From positions 1,798,001-1,862,000 of the forward strand of contig CP103035.1 in NCBI GenBank assembly GCA_024752435.1: DNA of 64,000 nucleotides, given 5' to 3'. This DNA comes from Allantophomopsis cytisporea. Lineage: Eukaryota > Ascomycota > Leotiomycetes > Phacidiales > Phacidiaceae. A model generated the notes under the pieces. The model was given only the letters and a program-made list of their open reading frames with translations. It did no database searches and was not told where the DNA came from. Positions within the stretch are counted from its first letter, which is position 1, and every line of letters starts with the position of its first letter. Below are positions 34,477 through 48,189 of this stretch, piece after piece. The position numbers and the translations under genes were made by a program.

Positions 34477-37400
34477 ATGTTTCGGCATTTCAATACTGCC
34501 GGTCTGCTTGCCCTTTGCTTATCATCTTTGACTCTAGCACTCAAATACGACGTTGATCAGGTCGAATGGAATATTAATGAGAATGAAACCGCCACCGAAC
34601 CAACCGACTACTGGGGGGAATGGGATGGCCATGACTACACTCCTTCGCCATCGAACTGGCGGTTCCCTTTCTACGCCCTTACACTTGATCGGTATGTCAA
34701 CGGAGACCCTACAAACGATGAAGCAAACGGTACTGTTTTCGAACACGATTGGATGTCCAATCAATTTCGTTTTGGAGGAGACTTAGTTGGTTTGCAAGAC
34801 AATCTGGACTACATCCAAGGGATGGGAATCAAGGTTTGATATACACTGATCATACTGTGATATTCTTGCTCATATATAGATAGGCTATATACCTTACAGG
34901 AAGTCCGTTCATTAATATGCCATGGTCAGGAGACGGGTATGGCCCTCTTGACTTCACTCTGTTGGACCACCACCATGGAAAAATCGCCGACTGGCGAGCC
35001 ATGATTGATGAGATCCATTCAAGGGGCATGTACATAATTCTGGATCATACTATGGCAACGTAAGTGGGCAAATTTTGGAACGAGATTGATTCGGATCTTA
35101 CTTACTTTCTATCTAGCATGGGTGATCTTATCGGATTCCAAGGCTACCTTAATACCACAACACCCTTCAGCTGGGACGAACACAACTACGTGTGGAAAAA
35201 CGAGCGCCGCTATCATGATTTTCAACCCAGTGATGATATAAATGCTTCTTGTACCTATCCAAGAATGTGGAGTGACGACGGTTATCTACTCACCAACATC
35301 ACAGACCTCACTGGGTGTAGAGCCAGCGAATTTGATTTGGTACGATACCTACTCTTTCCAAGCTGATGTCATATTAATGTTGTGCTTGTAGTATGGCGAT
35401 CTACCAGGTGTCGGATCCTTCCCATCATGGAGAACTGCCCTTTCGAAGTTCGACAGTGTTCAAGACCGGTTAAGGGAATGGCATCAACCAGTTCTCGACA
35501 AGATCAAGGCCATGACATGCATACAAATTGCTATGTTTGATATCGACGGCTTCCGTATGGATAAGGGATTGCAGACCACTGTCGATGCGATGGCCGAGTT
35601 CACCAGCTACCAGCGCGATTGCGCCAAGAAGTATGGCAAGGACAATTTTTTCATTGTTGGTGAGGTTGTTGGAACAGACTCATTGGCTGCTGTCTATGTA
35701 GGCCGTGGAACAGAGCCTCAGAATGCCTTCAGCAATGTTACTGAAGCAATGATGGCAACGAACGAAAGTGGAACAACCTACATCCGTGAATTTGGCGCGT
35801 CAGCTTTGGATGGTAGTGCTTTCCACTACCCGACCTACGGTGCTATGAGTAGATTTCTTGGGTTAGACGGAGACATTGGCGGCAATGGAGTAAATTTTGC
35901 GAGTATCTGGGAGTCAATACTTAGCACTGACGATATGGTCAACGCCAACACTGGCTCTTTCGATCCAAGACAGATGTTTGGTCTGACAAATCAGGATATT
36001 TTCAGATGGCCAGCTCTTTCCAATGGAACTCAGCGACAATTGCTTGGATCTTTCATCACAACCTTAGGTATGCCTGGAATACCTTTAATACTCTGGGGTG
36101 AAGAACAAGCATTTTACGTTCTAGAAAATACCGCAGATAATTATGTCTATGGTAGAAGTCCAATGGCCTCATCTCGAGCCTGGCAAATCCATGGTTGCAA
36201 CACACTCGGTGAGCCTGTCTACTACGCTATGCCTTTCAATAGCTCCATGTACGGTTGCTATGATGATTCCGTCAGTCTTGATCATAGAGATCCATCCAAG
36301 CAGACAAGGAATATCTACAAGCGATTTTTCGAGTTGCGTCAACAATATCCAACCCTGAACGACGGTTGGGTGTTCAATTTGCTCTCAAATAAGACCGATG
36401 ATATCTATCTCCCAGGCAGTGGCGATATCGCCTCTCCAACTGGCTTGTGGAGTATGTATCGTGGACGCGAGCAATACCTACAGAACTTCACAGAAGGTCA
36501 GGGCAATCAGGGTATCTGGATGGTATACCATAACCAAGACAAGTCCATCGATTACACCTTCGATTGCTCCAACGAGACTGACGCTTTGATCTCTCCGTTT
36601 GATGCAAACACAACTGTCAAGAATTTGTTCTGGCCATATGAAGAAGCTACCTTGGAAACATCGACCGTAAAATACTATCTTGAAGGCTCGACCGAGCTCA
36701 ACGGGTGTTTATCTAATATGACCTTGGTACCATGGGAATACAAGGCCTACGTTCCGGTTGATAAGTGGGTCGAGCCTGGGCCAGTTATCACTGGTGTTAC
36801 TCCAGGACATGATGAGCGTATTGTTTCCACTGTTGGCATTGACGAGACTGAGTCCGTGACCATCGAAATCCACTTCTCGAGTCCTATGGATTGCGACTCC
36901 GTTACGAACAACCTCAATATATCTTCTACCACACAGAACTCACAGAAGGCTACACTCAATTCCTCTAGCATCGACTGCCTAACAATTGACTCTGATAGTC
37001 CGACGCTTGTTGGAGGAGTTCCAGGCGCTTGGAGATACCGTGCGCAGCTCCTCAATGTCGGCAATGGAATTCATACTTATACCATCAGAAATGCGACGAA
37101 CCAGGCCAAGAATGCTACGACAAATGCAAATGATAAGTTTATGTTCAGAATTGGCCAAAGCGATAATCCGCTTATATTCCCACCTACGGCGAACTACAGC
37201 TCTACACTACTGAACGAAGACTCGGATAACAACCTCTACATTACTGGAAGAGCAGCTGGAGCTGATTTGTTCCGTTACTCGACAAATTGGGGCTCTTCTT
37301 ATAGTGACTGGGCTAACTACACTGGTGAGAATACCACCATCACCACCCAGGCCTGGAGTGGCACCCATCTCCAAAAATGGACCGGGCAACACGTTATCGT

Positions 37401-40400
37401 CCAATACTGGAGTAAGATGGCCGGTAGCGCTGAGCACATTCTGCATGGTGAGCTCGACCGCGAAAGTCTTCCTCGTCGCTGGCCCCACGCTTTTGTCGAG
37501 GGAGGCTGGAATCAATACGGTTACGATAATGGACTTGCAAATACGATGAAGCTTGATTCAAGTGATGGATTTTGGAAGTTCGACCTTTTGACCGAGTGGC
37601 CAGAAAAGGCAATGATAAACATTTGGGGGATGAACCCAGATGGTACTCCCGATAAGAGCATGGCTTATGGTGACCTCGATGGTGACGGTGTTTTGGATTG
37701 GATGCATCCAGACAGCTTGGCTACTAATGTCATCAACATCACTTCGTTCCCACCTATGCCATACCTTGGTTACAAGATTGTCGTCAATGATGGCAACTAT
37801 ACCTTCCGACTCCAGGGTGTGGGATCCGTTTGGCATCAGCTTATTATTGCCATCCTCATGGCTATAGTTCCAGTTCTACTTGCTGCCGCTGCCGTTTGGG
37901 CTTTCATGCGGAGTTTCTATCAAGTCAAATTCAATGAGGTTGGTATCAGTGAGAAGAGTGGCCTGACCATGAATGATTTCAGAAGCGCGTTGAAACTTGG
38001 TAATGCTTCAGAAGTTGTCACTGGTGCCGATACCCTGGCTGGTGCCATCGCTGCAGATGCTGGTGCCCATCGTCGCACTGTGCTTATCGCTACTATGGAA
38101 TATGAAATCGAGGATTGGTCAATCAAGATTAAAATTGGTGGTCTCGGCGTAATGTCTTCTCTCATGGGCAAGAATTTGGGACACCAGAACTTAATTTGGG
38201 TTGTTCCATGTGTGGGAGACGTGGAATATCCGATCGATCAACGAGCGGAAGTCATGAATGTGACCATACTCGGCAAGATCTACGAAATCGAGGTCCAGTA
38301 CCACGTTGTTCGCAACATCACTTTTGTTTTGCTTGATGCACCAGTTTTTCGAAAACAGACAAAGACCGAACCATATCCTGCACGTATGGATGATCTTGAG
38401 AGTGCGATCTACTATTCGGCATGGAACGCTTGCATTGCCAAGACAATTGAACGATTCCCAGTCGATTTGTACCACATCAATGATTACCACGGTGCAATAG
38501 CACCATTGCACCTCCTTCCAAAGACTATTCCAGTCTGTCTCTCACTCCACAATGCTGAATTTCAAGGTCTCTGGCCTCTCCGTACTCCCCAAGAAATGAA
38601 GGAAATATGCGGTGTCTTCAACCTAAGCGAAGAAGTCGTTAGAAGATATGTTCAGTTTGGTGAAGTATTCAACTTGCTTCACGCTGGGGCATCTTACCTT
38701 CGGGTCCACCAAAAGGGTTTCGGAGCTGTTGGTGTTTCAAAGAAGTACGGGAAAAGATCTTTCGCCAGATATCCTATCTTCTGGGGCCTGGGCAACATTG
38801 GTTCTCTGCCAAATCCTGATCCTTCTGATACCGCTGTGTGGGATAAAAAGCTGCCTGACCAGGACATGATTCGCGTTGATGCCACCGTCGAGGCTGAAAG
38901 AGGAAATATGAGAGTACAAGCTCAACAATGGGCCGGTCTCGAAGTTGATCCCTCTGCCGAGCTATTCGTCTTCGTCGGAAGATGGTCGATGCAGAAGGGT
39001 ATCGATTTGATTGCCGATGTGTTCTTCTCGGTCCTTGAAGAGAATCCAAAGGCCCAATTGATCACTGTTGGACCAGTTATCGATTTATATGGAAAGTTCG
39101 CCGCTTTGAAGTTATCCAAGCTTATGGCAAAGTATCCTACAAGAGTATTCTCTAAACCGGAGTTCACTGCTCTTCCCCCATACCTTTTCAGTGGTGCCGA
39201 ATTCGCTCTAATTCCATCCCGCGATGAACCGTTCGGGCTTGTGGCTGTGGAGTTTGGCCGTAAGGGAGCACTTGGTGTTGGTTCAAGGGTTGGTGGTCTT
39301 GGTCAAATGCCTGGATGGTGGTTTACTGTCGAATCTACCACGACAAAGCATCTGATGGGTCAGTTCAAGAGTGCTATTCGCAGCGCCCTTGCATCTTCAA
39401 CTGAGACTCGTGCTATGATGAGAGCTCGGTCCGCCTTGCAACGTTTCCCTGTTGCACAATGGGTCGAAGATCTTGAAATTCTCCAGAGTAAATCTATCAA
39501 AATCCATCATAAGCGCGCGACGAAGACTGCAAGCTTCTTCAATCGTTCCAATGCTAGTAGGGCATCTACCCTCTTGACATATGCTCCTGAAGCTGTGGCT
39601 CCACCTAGCACAGCAGAAAAACCAAATTCGGAAGACTCTAAGGAATCTAGCGATCCTGCTATGGGTTCTGCATATGGTCCCGGTATCCATACCATCCAGC
39701 ATCGCTCTAGTCGACTCACAATTGACGGCGATCTCTCCACAGCTAATACTGCTGCAAATTCCAGAAGAAATTCTATCGGCTATGGGGACAGTATCTACTC
39801 TGACTCAATTGTGGAAAGTGACTATCAGTATGGTCTCGTACGAACATCTCAGTATGCTTCGGATACAAGACGGGCTACAAGCTCACCTGGATACATTTCA
39901 CCATCTCCATCATTGGTGCGCAAGGCGCCATTCGCTAGCAAGTCTCAACTGAGTTTGACAACTGTTGTTGGAGAAGAGAAAGATTTCAAGCTTCAACAAG
40001 TTGATCCTTTCTTCACGGATGCAAATAGTGCAGCTTTTAATAAATTCGAGGAGATGCTCGAGAATGTCGATGGAAAGACGTCAGAGAATCAATACTGTAT
40101 TGAGACTTACCTGGTCAAGAGCGAGAGAAAGTGGTTCAATCAACGCCACAATGCCAAGCTTGGACGTGACTATGATTCTGGGGGGAAGAACGACAAGACT
40201 GAATACTCCGAATTTATGCTTGGTGACGATTATAAACCACCTAGCGGTTTGGAGAAGCTCCTCGCATACAAGATTGGAGACTGGCAGCTTTATACTTTCC
40301 TTCTCGCATTCGTAAGTGATGTTACTTTTCTACGAAACTGTACTAATTGTATCAGGGTCAAATCATTGCAGCAAATTCATACCAAATCACTCTTATTGCC

Positions 40401-41597
40401 GGCGAAAATGGTGAAACTGCAGCGCAGCTCTACGCCATAGCCAGTGTTTATCTGGTAGCCTCAGCATTCTGGTGGGTTATGTTTCGAAGACTGAAGTCCG
40501 TCTACGTCCTCTCAAGCCCATTTATCTTTTATGGGATCGCATTCTTCCTTCTTGGAATGACCCCCCATACGAGTTCATCCGTTGGCCAGAACTGGATCCG
40601 ATATGTCGCCAGTGCAATGTATGCTATCGCATCTGCCAGTGGATCTATGTTCTTTGCACTCAATTTTGGTGACGAAGGTGGGGCACCAGTTGAGTCTTGG
40701 GTTTTCAGAGCTTGTGTTATCCAAGGTACTCAACAGCTTTACATTGCCTTTTTGTGGTACTGGGGTGGTACCATAACCAACCATGTCACCTCTGGTTCTA
40801 CTGCAAAACTCTTTACTCAGAAACCTATCGTCACTGCCATAACTACACCAATTGCAATTCTTCTCTGGGCTGTAGGGATTATCCTCTTCCTTGGCCTTCC
40901 GAAATACTACCGCCAAAATCCAGGAAAGGTACCATCCTTTTATTCGGCCTTGATCCGTCGCAAAATTGTTCTTTGGTTCTTTGTAACGGTGATCTTGCAA
41001 AATTACTGGCTTGCAAGTCCATACGGTCGAAACTGGCGTTACTTATGGAGTAGTTCTCACGCTCCTGTTTGGGCTATCGTTCTCTTGGTTCTATTCTTCT
41101 TCATTGTTGTTTGGTCGGGTATACTTTGGGGCCTTGCTTCACTCACCAAACAACATTCATGGATTATTCCTATCTTTGCTATTGGACTTGGAGCTCCTAG
41201 ATGGTGCCAGATGCTCTGGGGTACCTCCAGTATTGGACAATATGTACCGTGGGGTGGTCCAATTGGTGGTGCTATCTTAGGAAGATCTCTCTGGTGCTGG
41301 TTAGGTGTCCTTGATGCTATCCAAGGCGTTGGTTTCGGCATGATCCTTCTTCAAACTCTGACTAGAGTTCATATCGCGGCCTCTCTCGTCGCAGCCCAGA
41401 TTATTGGCTCAGCTGTCACCATGATATCTCGTGCCACTGCACCAAATAAGATCGGTCCTGGAGATGTTTTTCCAGATTTTGGCACGGGATGGGGAGGACT
41501 TGCAAATGCTTCATTCTGGATCGCTTTGGCTTGCCAAGCTATCATTTGTGTTGGATTTTTTGCCTTCTTTAGAAAAGAGCAGTTGTCTAAACCATAG
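34477..41597 (+). CDS. ags1: Cell wall alpha-1,3-glucan synthase (Ags/Mok1 family)
   Basis: Five exons: 34477-34833, 34884-35059, 35117-35339, 35392-40311 and 40356-41597, giving 2305 residues, close to the 2400 usual for the family. A signal peptide opens the protein. The extracellular GH13 amylase-like domain (about 65-540) has its nucleophile Asp309 in GFRMD, Glu343 in VGEV and Asp454 in TNQD; in family members it is thought to process the new glucan. A membrane helix at about 1068-1092 precedes the cytosolic GT5 synthase domain (about 1150-1640) with KIKIGGLGVM for the sugar nucleotide, LYHINDYHG, and DEPFGLVAVEFGRKGALG. A Ser-rich linker follows, then a multi-helix C-terminal transporter-like domain (about 1880-2300). 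It makes wall alpha-1,3-glucan at the plasma membrane from UDP-glucose. No amylase gene lies beside it, unlike some Aspergillus loci. Confidence 0.96.
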
Positions 41598-41967
41598 ACA
41601 AAGTTTTTACACTTAGTAGATTTTCGCGGCTTGAGGGCGTTATTCGGCATTATGATGATCAATCCATCTTCCTTTGTTTCCCTCTGTTTCAAGCGTTATA
41701 AAATTATAGATACTTTTATTCTGGCAGAATTTATATATGGAACCAGCCGCAGAACTTTATTAAAGAGCAACATATCTTAATCACATGAAGTTTTGAATAG
41801 TGTGCCTCTTTCTCATACTCAATCCGTTGCTTGCATCGATGAACACCGATACCTCAATTATGACTACACTGATGAGGAGCTTACGAACAGTCTCATCTTT
41901 GGCAATGACGATTTCAGTTCTAAAATGTGACGCAAATTCTAATACTAGAAGCTCCATTTTCTATACC
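41598..41967. other. Convergent spacer
   Basis: A 370-base spacer between the stop codons of the glucan synthase and the HET-like gene; it presumably contains both 3' UTRs. No feature is seen. Confidence 0.5.
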
Positions 41968-44761
41968 TCAGTCTACATACCAACACTGATCATCTGCAAG
42001 TGAGGTTGAAACAATATCCACATGAAAAAACTCCCCAATATACTTCCATACGTGATCTTCCATACCCGGTCCCCAAAACTTCGTCATAGCCGACACAAAG
42101 CCTTTATCCGTGTTGACAGTATTCTTCATAACCCTCTTCATGTCATTCATCATATCTTTCATTGCCTCCTTATACTTGTCACCACTTTTATCTTCGACCA
42201 TAATAGTCTTTGTAGCTTCAGATTGCCGCACAATCTGATAGTTGCGATAAATCGTATCCCAGACAACAGTCTCGTGCTCATTGGCGCTATAAACAAAAAC
42301 CAATGCTTCTTTTCGAACTGCTAGATCTTCACGCCCGTTAAGGCCTTCAATGCTGTTTCGAATACTTACCAGCAAACCCGTCCAAGTATAATCATTTGTC
42401 TGTTCAGCAAGAACTACAGCTGCATTTCCGGAGTGTATGATATTTTCTATGGGATATGGCCCTCTCTTCCGCCATTCCTGCATTTCGTCTTGGGTGTATC
42501 GCCAATTTGTGGAAGTCTGAGGATCCAACACATGGACATCGGTAAGGTTGAACCAGTTGCCTTCTTCGTCACGAAACACCTTGTAAGTCTCTGGTGGTCG
42601 TTTTAGGCCTTCTTTCCATGGTCGCGGAAAGCCGTCATTGTATTCGCGCATCTTCAATTTCATACCTGGGAATTTGACTTTCAATCCGTAGGGCGATGGG
42701 AAACCTTTGGCTGGATGCCTCCAATGTATTCCTCTGATAGCGAATGCCTTCGGATTACCTGCGCCTTCGAGTAAAGTCCTCGGCGCCCACCTCCAACCAG
42801 GATCAGTATAGCAATCCCCATGAATAATAATCATCCGTGCTGGGAGTCCGTTTCGTTTTTGCGAGAGAAGAGACCACACCCGCTTCATCCTCTCTGGACC
42901 AGGGATATCAAGGATAGCAGATACATCAAGACCCATTAATATCGCAATACATGTTGGCTCATCATCAAGAACACTGACAGATCTGTGCCTTAGTGCAAGG
43001 TCGAGGTGATCCAATCCTGCGCCGTCCTTGTCGAGATATGACCCTTTGAGAAAGACGCGCATGATTCGATCCTCATCTATCAGGTCTAATGCAATGCGCC
43101 TATATTCAAGATGATCGTCGTATTCTCCCGTGACCCATTCTATTGACTGTTCTAAAGAAACTGCCCTATCTGAGAATTGGAACCATAATGATTTCGACAA
43201 CGCCGACTCATGAAGTGTCCATAGTCTTCGCATCCAGCTTGAAGTGAAAATTCGACACAAAATCTCATATGTACTCATTCCCTTGGTAGAAATGTTACGC
43301 AAGATGGCATCTAGAACTATCGTGTGTGTCGCCTTTTCATATACACGTTGGAGTCTTTTCAACGCTAGTTGTTTGGCATTTGGAGGTTCGATGGGGCAGC
43401 AGAACGTATCCAACCAGAGGAGAACACTGTCAGTGCTTCTGCTTGACTCCGTGGAGGGTCTGTTGGGATCAATCGCTATTTGGCTGTGTTCTGCAAGGCG
43501 GGTTGCAAGGAGAGTATTTTCACGAGGACTTTTCTTCAATGCTGTCACATGCGGAAGGGATTCGATCAAGTCCATTGCTAGATGCTTGAGTTTTACAAGG
43601 TGGCAAGCATGAAGAGCATTGGCGTGAGGATTCCCAAGGCCATCAGCCCAAACCTACAAAAAAAAGTTTGAGACAAGTTGCAGCTTTTAAGGGGTGATGA
43701 ATACTCACATGTGAAATGGCGATATATGGTGTCTCGTCTGTCATCTCCACGATTTCAACACTTAAATCGTTGGGATCAGAATTGCTGCCAGTGATTTTCA
43801 ATAATGGAAATGAACCTTCATTCTCCAATGCCTTGACTGTGACGGTATTATTAACTTTCACCAAGTCGCATTCGCATCCTTCCTCACAATGTCCAACAAC
43901 ATATGACTGGAGATCAATTTGGTACGCTCGGCATCGCATTTTTGTACAAGAACTGTGGTCTCTTCCCGACGCGGAACGATTCATCTTGGCCAGCATGTTG
44001 TAGGTATGCAACGATCTGTAAATGGCGGAAACCCTGGTAATATCGCTAGGACACCAACCTCCATCTTTAATCATTCGATCTTCGATCTCGGAGGTGAAAT
44101 AGTCCCCACTAAAATAGCCACCAAGTGAGCATTTAAGGCCCTTAGTAGGAAAGATACCATTCAACAAGAAGGTCAAGGTTTCTCCAAGTAAACAGATAGA
44201 GTATCGAATTCGCCAATCAAAATCCACTGGGCAGCTGTAAATCAAAAACTCGGCATGTTGAACACAGAGGCCTATGTTCCAGATTCGTCTGAGGTTGTAG
44301 TCTTCGTCCTCTTTCTCGGCTTGGAGGCTGTTAAATCCTTCATCAATAATAACCATGAGATCTTTCGTAGAAACCCATTTTTGGCCGTCGTCTTCGTAGA
44401 CAAGTTTGGAGTATAGTGAACCAGCTGCAGATGTTCTCAGAGATGGATCAATCGCCCGCTCTTCAGATCCTGGGTTGAGGGTATCTACCCATGTATTTCC
44501 CCCAACCCACTCAGACAATAACCCGAAAAACAACCAAGTCTGGAAATGCGGCTCAAGGGTTTTGGAAGGTTCCCGAGATAATGCTTGGACGAAGTGATGT
44601 ATTCTACCTATTGCTGTTGAGGGTTTTTGCAAAGACCCATCTCTACCAGTGCGATCAGGATATGTTAGAAATACACCATTGTCGTAGGTGAGATCTCCAC
44701 AAACGAAAGGAATTTTATCGACGGGAGCTATTGGATCTTTGGGGGCCAGCAATATATCCAT
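41968..44761 (-). CDS. Large HET-like protein with cysteine-rich insert
   Basis: Exons are 44761-43709 and 43653-41968, with a 55-base intron in phase 0, giving 912 residues. The start MDILLAPKDP is preferred to an in-frame ATG 42 bases upstream because family members begin this way. The splice joins YIAISH to VWADGLGNPHANAL (about 346-365), a divergent form of the first HET block. LLWLDTFCCPIE, then RLQRVYEKATHTIVLDA and a WMRRLWTLHE block follow, matching the second and third. Just before the HET part is a Cys/His-rich stretch (CTKMRCRAY, GHCEEGCECDL) at about 293-322 that could bind metal. An acidic/basic region near the C-terminus (DKYKEAMKDMMNDMKR) may be helical. The role is probably self/non-self recognition, by analogy only. 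It is convergent with the glucan synthase and divergent from the sugar transporter. Confidence 0.87.
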
Positions 44762-45821
44762 GTTGTATAAAGATGTAGATTCATGATACAGTGTAGGACA
44801 CAAAACAAAGGAGAAGAGTAGGTATACTTAATTGCGATTGACCTTACACTCACACTACTTCGCTTTGTCGTAACATGTATGCGCCATCGTTACATTCAAA
44901 TCCCTATTCGGTTGAGTTGTTTCGTTGCTGCAGCCCCATCGTCTAAGCTGAAAGCTATAGCAGCTTCTATTGGGTGAATCAGCCGGTTATGATTCGTCTC
45001 TATTTCGAATTTGGATACAATTTTCGACTGATTGGATAGCCCCAAGCTCACAGTGATGCAGCAATCAGTGTACATGACGATGACTCTGGATCTTCACTAA
45101 ACAGTGTTGATGAGTGAAGAGGAGGCAATCTCCGACGTTTTGGAAGATTGCCCCGATTGGGTGCCTGGGAATCGAGGTACATATCAACTCATCATCCCCT
45201 TCTTCTCATCATTGTCATCCTTTCAAGTTCAATAGTAGGCCCATTTGTTTGATGAGTGATGAAGGATTTTTATTTCGCAGATCAAATTGCTGTTCTGGTG
45301 ACTGGTCCGCCCGTACGGAGTAGACCCTACAGACTTCATTTAGCCTGAATTCCGAGAGGGTGTACGCCGCACTACCCCACGTTCTCGCTTGTCGGGCCAT
45401 TGAATGGCGGGGTTTCCATGGTAAATCGCAGCAAGATACTTCCCTAGCCAGTCAGATCAATGTATGCTGACAGATTGTGAGGCATGTTGAATATTCGCCG
45501 ATAATGCATCAGTTTTCCTCTAATTGGAGAACACTAGTGATGACCTTTTGGTCTGAGAGCTTGGAAAGAGAATCTTTCAAGAGGATCTTACCATGTGTCT
45601 CTCATGCCAACCATTCAGGTAACTTGATGGGTGATACCCTTTAACCGGTCAACCAATCCGTTCTCTTTATCCCGCTCCATTTTAACCGGGTACCGTCTTC
45701 CAACACTTGGAATTTAGTATGGTCAAAGTTTATATATGGAGTCCCTGTTCATTCACCATTCCAATATCAATCTTTCCAGATCATAACCCTTTCCCCATAA
45801 GACGAAAAAAACACTTGAAAC
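44762..45821. promoter_or_regulatory. Divergent promoter region, HET-like gene and sugar transporter
   Basis: A 1060-base region between two divergent start codons. TTTATATATGG at about 45729-45739 is a TATA-like element some 85 bases before the transporter ATG. No other coding frame is supported. Confidence 0.45.
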
Positions 45822-47731
45822 ATGGCACCAGTAGCAGCTACCGGCGCTGTTGAGATCGCTCTCTACAGACGCCAGGCCCTTATGGGTGCAAGTGGACCCC
45901 TGGCTATTGTCAAGAATGGCAAAGTTTTCAGTATTGCTTTGTTTGCATGTATTGGTGGTCTCTTGTATGGTTACAATCAGGGTGTTTTTTCGGGTATCTT
46001 GAGTATGCACAGCTTCATGAACGGTAAGCTTTTCAATCAGGTAGATTGATTTCATGCTAACCATCTCAGAAATGGGTCATTATGATTCAACCGATCCTGC
46101 AGACCAATCTCGTAAGGGATGGTTGACATCAATCCTGGAACTTGGGGCTTGGTTCGGCGCTCTGAACAGCGGTTTTATCGCTGAAACACTTTCGAGAAAG
46201 TACTCCATCTTGCTTGCAACATGTGTTTTCATTGTGGGGGTTGTCATCCAGACTACAGCTGTCTCTGGTGGTCACAGCTCAATTCTAGGTGGCAGATTCA
46301 TCACAGGAATTGGAGTAGGCTCTTTATCTATGGTGGTACCTATGTACGTTGCAGAAATTGCGCCCCCCGAAGTGCGTGGATCATTGGTTGCTCTTCAACA
46401 ATTGAGTATCTGTGCTGGTATCATGGTATCATTCTGGATTGACTAGTATGTATCTATATTACCTCCTTCTTAGCTGACTACTAATCGTTCAAGTGGAACC
46501 AATTACATTGGTGGCACAGGGGCATCTCAATCCGAGGCAGCATGGCTGGTGCCAATCTGCTTGCAACTTTTCCCCGCTCTCATCCTTCTGATTGGAATGC
46601 TCTTCATGCCATTCTCTCCTCGATGGCTCATTCACCACGACCGTGAAGAAGAAGCACGCAAAGTACTAGCGTCACTGAGAGGTCTCCCACAAGACCACGA
46701 TCTCGTGGAAATCGAGTTCCTAGAAATCAAAGCCCAGTCCCTTTTTGAAAAGAGAACCATAGCTGCGAACTTCCCTCACTTGCAAGCTTTGACTACTTGG
46801 AATATCTTCAAGCTGCAGTTTGTATCCATTGCGTCTTTGTTCAAAACTAAGCCTATGTTCAAACGAGTAGTAGTGTCAACTGTCACAATGTAAGCTCTTC
46901 AAACAATCTGTGTGCGTCTGCTAATATTAAAAGGTTCTTCCAACAGTGGACCGGTATCAACGCAGTTCTCTATTACGCACCCACAATCTTCAGCGACCTC
47001 GGCCTCACATCTAATACTATCTCACTTCTTGCCACGGGTGTTGTAGGAATAGTGATGTTTATAGCTACCATTCCCTCGGTCCTCTATATTGACAGACTAG
47101 GTCGTAAGCCCATCCTCACCGTCGGTGCCATTGGCATGGCAACGTGCCACATCATCATCGCTGTCATTATCGCTCGCAATAAAGACGCCTGGAGCGCAGG
47201 TCAGAATACTGCTGCGGGTTGGGCTGCAGTGGCTATGGTCTGGCTTTTCGTTGTTCATTTTGGGTATTCCTGGGGTCCCTGTGCCTGGATTATCATCGCA
47301 GAAGTGTGGCCTCTAAGTAGTAGACCGTATGGGATGGCGTTGTCAGCCTCGAGCAATTGGTAAGCATCCAAATACATACGTAATCTATCTTCGATACTGA
47401 TGAAAGCAGGATGAATAATTTTATTGTGGGCCAAGTAACGCCAGATATGTTGAGTGGTATTGGATACGGAACATACATAGTATTTGGTCTGTTGACGTAT
47501 TTGGGTGCTGCATTCATTTGGTTTATCGTCCCAGAGACCAAGAGATTGACATTGGAGGAGATGGATTTGGTGTTCGGTAGTGAAGGGGTCGCAGCTAGTG
47601 ATGCGGAGAGAATGGAAGCAATCAACAGAGAGATTGGGTTGGATACTCTGCTTCGAGAGGAAAGGAAAGGAAGTGATGGAGAAACTCATACTCAGGAGAA
47701 GGTGACTGAGGTTGCGGATCACAAAGAATGA
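45822..47731 (+). CDS. MFS sugar transporter (hexose/H+ symporter type)
   Basis: Exons are 45822-46023, 46070-46445, 46494-46889, 46934-47359 and 47410-47731 (introns 44-50 bases), giving 573 residues, the normal length for the sugar porter family. The signatures are present: GGLLYGYNQGVFSG in helix 1, GRFITGIGVG and PMYVAEIAPPEVRG, PFSPRWL, QQWTGINAVLYYAP in helix 7, DRLGRK, and the PETKRLTLEEMD end motif. Twelve membrane helices are expected, with a central cytosolic loop at about 220-290 and a charged C-terminal tail. It should import a sugar or polyol with protons at the plasma membrane; the substrate cannot be told from sequence. A TATA-like element lies about 85 bases upstream. Confidence 0.95.
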
Positions 47732-48189
47732 TTTATGTATACCGTCGTGTATTAGACGCTTATATGAATGAGTTTATCGAGTGAGCGGTGCATCACAATT
47801 GCTCTCGCTGTGTTTCAACCCAATAAATCTGAGTCCGCATTTGCACATTCAAACTCTGAGCAGTGCTCGTCACATTTATCATATTGGTCATGTCCCTTCT
47901 CCTACATCAATGTCCGCAGATTGACGCAACCACGACATGTTAGACCTGTGTAAAGTTCCCCACTTGATTACGTGAAGACAAAATCACGCAGGCATTAAGC
48001 CCACAATTTAAATACGATTAATTTCTTGGACATATACGCGTACGCATATTACCCAAGATTATTGATACAATCGCTTATTCGTCCTTGCATAATATCCTCG
48101 CTGACAGACCCCACATTTTCTTCTGCCTATACATACAAGTAATCTTTCCAACCCCTCAAACCCTCTCCACATAAAGGCAGAACAACAAA
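47732..48189. other. Convergent spacer
   Basis: A 458-base spacer between the stop codons of the transporter and the CCDC47-family gene. No feature is seen beyond presumed 3' UTRs. Confidence 0.5.

Noticed and set aside
44762..44803. Upstream in-frame ATG for the HET-like gene
   Set aside because: The extra 14 residues do not match the family opening; the ATG at 44761 does.
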